Of a stretch of 11,628 nucleotides of DNA, positions 6,725 through 11,628 are shown piece after piece (position 1 is the first letter of the stretch; each line of letters opens with the position of its first letter). The position numbers were made by a program, and so were the translations under genes. The notes beneath the pieces are model-generated. The model was not told where the DNA came from. It saw nothing but the letters and a program-made list of their open reading frames with translations, and did no database searches. The stretch comes from DUPQ01 sp022706885 (GTDB taxonomy: Bacteria > Bacillota > Clostridia > DUPQ01): NCBI GenBank assembly GCA_022706885.1, contig JAKJBR010000038.1:1-11628 (forward strand). The letters are read 5' to 3'.

Positions 6725-9234
6725 AGTATGCATTTTCCACGGCAAGTTGGAAAAATCTTACATGGAAAGAGGCGCTTGCCGCAGCAAAGGATCTGGGCTT
6801 TTCCGGTATAGAAGCAGGAGCCTGTTCGGTTGATGCACAGCCTTTTTCTTCGCAGTACATAATGAGAACAGCTGAACAGCTGGCAAATCTTAATCTGGAA
6901 ATATCCTGTTTCTCCTCTTCCTGCAGTCTTAACGATAGTGAAAACGGAAAAGAAAACATACGGAAACTGAAAGAACTGATAGATCTTGCGGCAAAAATGG
7001 GCACTTCATATGTGCGACTGTTGCCCGACGACGATATGTTGCCTAACGACAGAGCTACCGACCGGGCGGTTATCATGGCAATATCGGAAATATTGCCCTA
7101 TGCCGAAAAAAAGCATGTCACTCTGCTTATTGATACGATCGGAATTTACTGCGATACCGACAGATTAAGAAAAGTACTGGAGCATTTTGCTTCGGATAAT
7201 CTTGCAGCATTATGGAATGTCCATCATCCTTACAGATTCCGCAACGAATCGGCGGAGAAAACCGTTCAAAACTTAGGTGCATACATAAAGTATGTCCACA
7301 TGAAAGACTCATTGATGAATGACGGTGCAGTGAAATTCACACTTATGGGTGAAGGCGATTTACCCGTGGATGAAATAATCCGGGCGCTGAAATCGGTCAA
7401 CTATGACGGTTATATAGCCTATGAATGGATTACCGATCAGGATTCCGATCTGGACGAAGCGGATATAGTATTTCCCCACTTCATGAACTATATAACATCC
7501 AGGTTTGATGAAAACACAAAAGCAAATAAGCTCTACTATAACAAAGCAAAAACCGGCCGTTTCGTGTGGAAAAAAGAGCAGCTCATAGACTGCACATTCC
7601 CGCAGGTCTTAGACAGGATGGTAGAAGAGTTTCCCGACCAGTATGCTTTCCGATATACCACTCTGAACTATACCAGGACCTATTTGCAATTTCGGGATGA
7701 TGTGGACACATTCGCCCGCTCCCTGATAGCATTGGGTGTTAAAAAAGGCGATCATGTTGCCGTGTGGGCAACCAACATACCGGAATGGTACATAACTTTC
7801 TGGGCAACCACCAAAATAGGGGCGGTGCTTGTTACGGTAAATACGGCATACAAGATACATGAAGCGGAATATCTCTTCCGTCAATCGGATACGCATACGA
7901 TAGTAATGATAGAAGGACATAAAGATTCGCATTACGCAAAGATAGTAAAGGAACTCTGTCCCGAACTGGAAACTTCCCTTCCCGGACAACCTTTACGTAT
8001 CAAGAGACTTCCCTTTCTGAGGAATATCATCACCGTGGACTTTTCCATGCAAGGATGCATAACATGGGAAGATGCGATGGATATGCATGTAAAAACCCCG
8101 GTTGAGGAAGTATACAGAAGAGCCAACTCCATAGGTAAACACGATGTCTGCAACATGCAGTACACGTCGGGTACCACGGGATTCCCCAAAGGCGTAATGC
8201 TGACACACTACAATATAGTAAATAACGGTAAAAGTATAGGAGACCGTATGGATTTATCCACGGCCGACAGAATGATGATACAGGTTCCCATGTTCCACTG
8301 TTTCGGAATGGTCTTGGCAATGACCGCCTGCGTCACTCACGGAAGCACAATGTCGCCTCTTCCCTACTTCTCACCCCGGCCGGCACTCAATTGTATCAAT
8401 CTGGAGAAGATAACCTGTTTCCACGGAGTCCCCACTATGTTCATTGCCATGCTGGAACATGAGGACTTCAAGAAAACCGACTTTTCCCACATGCGTACCG
8501 GCATAATGGCGGGAAGTCCCTGCCCCATCAAGGTAATGCAGGACGTTCAGGAAAAGATGAACATGACCGAAGTCACCATAGTTTACGGTCAGACCGAGGC
8601 TTCTCCCGGATGCACACAGAGTTCCACCGACGATTCCATTGAGTTACGGGTAAATACCGTAGGCAAGGCGCTTCCCGGAATGGAATGTAAAATAGTAGAT
8701 CCCGAAACATACGAAGAGTTGCCCGACGGTACCGACGGAGAGTTTGTAGTAAGAGGATATAATATAATGAAGGGCTACTATAAAATGCCCAATGCGACCG
8801 CTGCCGCAATAGATAAAGACGGATGGCTGCATACCGGAGATCTGGCAAGAAGAAATAACGGCTACTATAAAATAACCGGCAGATTGAAGGATATGATAAT
8901 AAGGGGCGGAGAAAACATATATCCCAAGGAAATAGAAGATTTCATATACACTCATCCCAAAGTAAAGGATGTACAGGTTATAGGGGTTCCCGACGAAGGC
9001 TACGGTGAAGAAATAATGGCAGTTGTAATATTAAAAGACAATGAAACCATGACCGAAAAAGAATTAAAAGATTATGTCCGCACCCATATGGCTAAACATA
9101 AAACTCCCAGGTATGTGGAATTTGTAGAGGAATTTCCCATGAATGCCGCCGGCAAGATACTGAAGTATAAGATGAGGGAAAATGCCATAGAAAAACTCAA
9201 ACTTCAGAAAGCAAACGGCATAGTAACGGCATAG
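6721..9234 (+). CDS. Fusion: sugar-phosphate-isomerase-like TIM barrel + acyl-CoA synthetase
   Basis: Protein of 837 aa with two domains. Residues 1-262 resemble the xylose isomerase-like/AP endonuclease 2 TIM-barrel family (GFSGIEAG, YVHMKD 191-196, MGEGDLP, GYIAYEWI with Glu235), although usual metal-site acids are altered (Asp138 where Glu is common, Asn166 where Asp is common). Residues about 285-837 form a complete ANL adenylate-forming ligase: YTSGTTGFPKG (481-491), YGQTEASP (622-629), GWLHTGDL with Asp707, GRLKDMIIRGGENIYPKEIE (720-739) and NAAGK with catalytic Lys812. It resembles the ACSF2/YngI-type acyl-CoA synthetases, which form acyl-AMP and then acyl-CoA; the acid substrate is unknown. 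GAGGAAGG lies 5 nt before the ATG, and the start overlaps the stop of the LeuA-like gene. No frameshift or linker stop is seen, so the fusion appears genuine. Confidence 0.9.
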   Translation: MKYAFSTASWKNLTWKEALAAAKDLGFSGIEAGACSVDAQPFSSQYIMRTAEQLANLNLEISCFSSSCSLNDSENGKENIRKLKELIDLAAKMGTSYVRLLPDDDMLPNDRATDRAVIMAISEILPYAEKKHVTLLIDTIGIYCDTDRLRKVLEHFASDNLAALWNVHHPYRFRNESAEKTVQNLGAYIKYVHMKDSLMNDGAVKFTLMGEGDLPVDEIIRALKSVNYDGYIAYEWITDQDSDLDEADIVFPHFMNYITSRFDENTKANKLYYNKAKTGRFVWKKEQLIDCTFPQVLDRMVEEFPDQYAFRYTTLNYTRTYLQFRDDVDTFARSLIALGVKKGDHVAVWATNIPEWYITFWATTKIGAVLVTVNTAYKIHEAEYLFRQSDTHTIVMIEGHKDSHYAKIVKELCPELETSLPGQPLRIKRLPFLRNIITVDFSMQGCITWEDAMDMHVKTPVEEVYRRANSIGKHDVCNMQYTSGTTGFPKGVMLTHYNIVNNGKSIGDRMDLSTADRMMIQVPMFHCFGMVLAMTACVTHGSTMSPLPYFSPRPALNCINLEKITCFHGVPTMFIAMLEHEDFKKTDFSHMRTGIMAGSPCPIKVMQDVQEKMNMTEVTIVYGQTEASPGCTQSSTDDSIELRVNTVGKALPGMECKIVDPETYEELPDGTDGEFVVRGYNIMKGYYKMPNATAAAIDKDGWLHTGDLARRNNGYYKITGRLKDMIIRGGENIYPKEIEDFIYTHPKVKDVQVIGVPDEGYGEEIMAVVILKDNETMTEKELKDYVRTHMAKHKTPRYVEFVEEFPMNAAGKILKYKMRENAIEKLKLQKANGIVTA

Positions 9235-9261
9235 CCGGAAAACAAATATATTTAATCAATA

Positions 9262-9270
9262 TGATATAAT
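9262..9270 (+). promoter_or_regulatory. Extended -10 promoter of the SDR gene
   Basis: TG-A-TATAAT is a perfect extended -10 element in the 89-nt gap between the ligase and SDR genes. The -35 region is poor (ACAAAT at 17-nt spacing), which is common for extended -10 promoters. Predicted start is near 9277. The same ten bases (ATGATATAAT) form the -10 region of the LeuA-like gene. Confidence 0.6.
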
Positions 9271-9323
9271 TAGACTGGAAAAGTAGCATAAACTTTTTTA
9301 TCAAACCTTCAGGAGAGAATAAA

Positions 9324-10337
9324 ATGAAAGTGCTTATCATAGGAGCAACCGGATTATTGGGAAGTGAAGCCGCAAGGGAACTCATAAAAAGAGGACACAG
9401 CGTAACAGGCATGGCTTTGCCGCCCGTACCCCAAGGAGCGGATATACCCAATCAGATGCAACTGATACTTAAAGATTGCATGTCTCTCAATATTGATGAA
9501 CTGGCTTCAATTATGAAACAGTGTGACGGACTGGTATTTGCAGCAGGCGTGGATGAAAGAGTGGAAGGTCCCCCTCCGATATATGATATGTTCTACAGAT
9601 ATAATATAGTGCCGTTACAGAAACTTCTGCCTCTTGCCAAAGAGTGCGGAATAAAGCAGACCGTAATATGCGGTTCCTACTTCACATATTTCGACCGCAC
9701 ATTCCCCGAATGGGAACTGTACAAGCACCATCCGTATATAAGGAGCAGAACGGATCAGGCAAAAATAGCTCTGGATTATGCCGATGAAAACTTTGCCGTA
9801 TCCATTCTGGAACTGCCCTATATATTCGGTGCCCAGAAAGGCAGAAAACCGGTCTGGACATTTTTAGTGGATATGATAAGAAAAATGCCGGTAGTGACCA
9901 TGTATCCCAAAGGCGGTACCGCTATGATTACCGCAAGACAGGTAGGTCAATGCATAGCTTCCGCTCTGGAAATAGGAAAAGGCGGTCAGCTCTTCCCCGT
10001 CGCAACCTATAACATGACATGGAAGGAAATGCTTGCAATGTTCCATGAACATATGGGAATGCCCAACAGAAAGATAGTAACAGTACCCACCTGCTTTTTC
10101 AAAGCAAGCGTAAAGAAACTGGCAAAGCAGCAAAAAGCCGCAGGACATGAGGGCGGATTGGATATGGTTAAATTCGTAAAAGTAATGACCTATGAAGCTT
10201 ACATGAGCGATTTCAATGCAAAGACCATATTCAGGGCACGGCCGGATGATATAAACAAGGCTATAGGCGAATCGGTACGGTTATGCTTAGACATATTGGA
10301 CAGCAATACCCAAGTCATCGACATGAAGGGCGAATAG
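9324..10337 (+). CDS. Atypical NAD(P)-dependent epimerase/dehydratase-like SDR
   Basis: Protein of 337 aa with an N-terminal Rossmann fold: GATGLLG (7-13) after the first beta strand fits the GxxGxxG dinucleotide motif of extended or atypical SDRs. A CGSYFTYF segment (116-123) and PYIRSR (137-142) lie where the SDR active site is expected. The usual YxxxK is YxxxR here (Tyr138, Arg142), so normal oxidoreductase chemistry is uncertain. ELPYIFGA (163-170) resembles the substrate-side loop of the epimerase family. The C-terminal third (about 235-337) is less typical. The ATG has AGGAGA 7 nt upstream. It follows the ligase gene with an 89-nt gap and its own promoter, so it is probably functionally linked but separately tunable. 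The next gene starts directly at its stop. Substrate unknown. Confidence 0.82.
   Translation: MKVLIIGATGLLGSEAARELIKRGHSVTGMALPPVPQGADIPNQMQLILKDCMSLNIDELASIMKQCDGLVFAAGVDERVEGPPPIYDMFYRYNIVPLQKLLPLAKECGIKQTVICGSYFTYFDRTFPEWELYKHHPYIRSRTDQAKIALDYADENFAVSILELPYIFGAQKGRKPVWTFLVDMIRKMPVVTMYPKGGTAMITARQVGQCIASALEIGKGGQLFPVATYNMTWKEMLAMFHEHMGMPNRKIVTVPTCFFKASVKKLAKQQKAAGHEGGLDMVKFVKVMTYEAYMSDFNAKTIFRARPDDINKAIGESVRLCLDILDSNTQVIDMKGE
10325..10330 (+). promoter_or_regulatory. Ribosome binding site deciding the TTG start of rlmD-like gene
   Basis: GAAGGG inside the last codons of the SDR gene lies 7 nt before the TTG at 10338. No in-frame ATG lies nearer than codon 82, and the TRAM-like N-terminus would be lost if initiation were there. 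Confidence 0.55.
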
Positions 10338-11628
10338 TTGAAGCAAGCAGAGTTGAACATAATTGATATATCATACGAAGGAAAAGGGATAGCAAGGAAA
10401 GATAACCTTGTCTATTTTACAGATAACGCTCTTGACGGAGAAACGGTAACAGCAGAAGCGCATGAAATCAAACCGAAATATGTAAAAGCAAAGACAATAC
10501 AAATACTGAAACCGTCAAAATACAGAACCGAACCGAAATGCGTTGTATACGATAAGTGCGGAGGTTGCAACTTAAGGCATATGTCTTATGAAAGACAGCT
10601 TAAACTTAAGAAAGATACAGTTATAGCCAACTTAAAAAGAATGGCACACATCAATATAGAAGACATAACAATACACCAAAACCCTAAAACAGATTATTAT
10701 CGCAATAAGGCGGAATATAAGATTAAGAACGGAAAGATAGGGTTTTATGAGGATAAAAGCCATAATATCGTTATGCATGAGGAGTGCCTGCTTCTTAAAG
10801 AAGAGATTAACAATATAAAGAAAAGCATAGAGAAACATATTACAAAAGACATGACTGCGTTAACAATAAAAGAGGCTGATGACGGATATATGGTTATAGC
10901 GGAAAGTGATAAAACTCTACCAAACAAACTGATTAATACTCTGAAAGAAAACAATAAAGTCATATCGGTATATCAAAGGAAACAAAACCGAAATATACAA
11001 ATCTACGGAAAACAATACATAACCGACAACTTATGCGGTCTGAGATTTCAAATATCACCGGACAGTTTCTATCAGGTAAACAAAACTCAGACCGAAAAAC
11101 TGTATAACATAGCCAAGCACTATCTGAAAGCAGCAGATAAAGATAATAACTTAAAAGATAAAACAGTTTTAGACCTGTACTGCGGTATAGGTACAATAGG
11201 TCTTTTTATTGCAGACAGCGTAAAGTATGTGATAGGTGTGGAAATAGTGAAAGAAGCAATAGATAACGCTAAAAGCAATGCAAAACTTAATGCCATAGAA
11301 AACTGTCAATTTATTCACGCCGATGTAAATGATGCAATCTTGCAGATTGAATATGACATACTGATAGCGGATCCTCCGAGAAAAGGATTGGATGATTCGG
11401 TTATACAGGCTATCAGACAAAAGAAACCGGAAAACATAATATACATCTCCTGTAACAGCTCTACACTTGCAAGAGATATAGGCCAGTTAAGCGACCTCTA
11501 TTCCCTATCCGAGATAGAAGCTGTGGATATGTTCAGTCATACAAGTCATGTGGAATCGTGCGTTCTTTTGTCCAAAATAGATGTCGACAAACACATAAAG
11601 ATTGAAATTGAGATGGATGAGCTTGATT
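10338..11628 (+). CDS. rlmD: 23S rRNA (uracil-5-)-methyltransferase RlmD/RumA family, 3' partial
   Basis: Open frame of 430 codons running off the window. It transfers a methyl group from SAM to C5 of a uridine in 23S rRNA (or tRNA in related paralogues). A TRAM-like RNA-binding segment (about 1-60) is followed by FeS-cluster cysteines in C-x5-C-x2-C (68, 74, 77) plus Cys150, the FYQVN motif (254-258), the SAM loop DLYCGIG (279-285), DPPRKG (345-350), the nucleophile Cys372 in SCNSSTLARD and the general base Glu406 in SHVES. The loop has Ser where CNP is usual. After the normal family end (VLLSKID) the protein continues with HIKIEIEMDELD, pointing to a C-terminal extension beyond the window. 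It starts with TTG at zero distance from the SDR stop, suggesting coupling. It is more AT-rich than its neighbours. The symbol is by family; Clostridia often carry several paralogues, so the exact target is unsure. Confidence 0.88.
   Translation, partial: MKQAELNIIDISYEGKGIARKDNLVYFTDNALDGETVTAEAHEIKPKYVKAKTIQILKPSKYRTEPKCVVYDKCGGCNLRHMSYERQLKLKKDTVIANLKRMAHINIEDITIHQNPKTDYYRNKAEYKIKNGKIGFYEDKSHNIVMHEECLLLKEEINNIKKSIEKHITKDMTALTIKEADDGYMVIAESDKTLPNKLINTLKENNKVISVYQRKQNRNIQIYGKQYITDNLCGLRFQISPDSFYQVNKTQTEKLYNIAKHYLKAADKDNNLKDKTVLDLYCGIGTIGLFIADSVKYVIGVEIVKEAIDNAKSNAKLNAIENCQFIHADVNDAILQIEYDILIADPPRKGLDDSVIQAIRQKKPENIIYISCNSSTLARDIGQLSDLYSLSEIEAVDMFSHTSHVESCVLLSKIDVDKHIKIEIEMDELD

Noticed and set aside
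7609..8955. Several minus-strand open frames opposite the acyl-CoA synthetase domain
   Set aside because: They overlap each other and a well-supported ligase; no family resemblance.
5303..9234. Standard leucine biosynthesis operon
   Set aside because: The LeuA-like protein lacks the catalytic residues and the neighbours are a ligase fusion and an SDR, not leuB/leuC/leuD.
10338..11628. RlmD-like gene as a pseudogene, because it lacks an ATG start
   Set aside because: The frame is uninterrupted for 430 codons with all catalytic and FeS residues. A TTG start with a GAAGGG ribosome binding site is acceptable in Firmicutes.

Overview
The window looks like chromosomal DNA from an anaerobic Gram-positive bacterium of the Clostridia, most likely Lachnospiraceae-like. 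The basis is moderate-to-low GC, very frequent ATA isoleucine codons, strong GGAGG-type ribosome binding sites, a Firmicutes-type class A PBP with a low-complexity tail, BspA-type leucine-rich repeats, and a fused TIM-barrel/AMP-ligase protein. The taxonomic call is inference. I see no mobile element, CRISPR array, tRNA or rRNA.

Left arm, minus strand (about 137-5187): read in the direction of transcription there is a small BspA-type leucine-rich-repeat exported protein, then a membrane-anchored M23 peptidase with its own promoter, a bactofilin 14 nt downstream, and a class A (bifunctional) penicillin-binding protein ending in a clear intrinsic terminator at 137-158. The M23/bactofilin/PBP set reads as a cell-wall or cell-shape module: a cytoskeletal scaffold, a wall hydrolase and a wall synthase. 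Two adjacent hairpins lie in the 64-nt gap between bactofilin and PBP. One of them is terminator-like, so PBP expression may depend on readthrough.

Right arm, plus strand (about 5237-10337): a divergent 206-bp intergenic region separates the leucine-rich-repeat gene from a three-gene set. The first gene encodes a 2-isopropylmalate-synthase-like protein that keeps the C-terminal LeuA regulatory domain but has lost essentially every recognisable catalytic and metal-binding motif. It overlaps by 4 nt (ATGA) a large fusion of a sugar-phosphate-isomerase-like TIM barrel with an apparently intact acyl-CoA synthetase. An atypical short-chain dehydrogenase/epimerase-like gene follows after a short gap and has its own extended -10 promoter. 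The set looks like an uncharacterised acid-activation/redox pathway, or a leucine-responsive module, and is the most interesting part of the window.

Right edge (10338-11628): a gene of the RlmD/RumA 23S rRNA uracil-5 methyltransferase family begins with TTG directly after the SDR stop codon. It is open to the window end and has intact FeS and catalytic residues. It is visibly more AT-rich than its neighbours.
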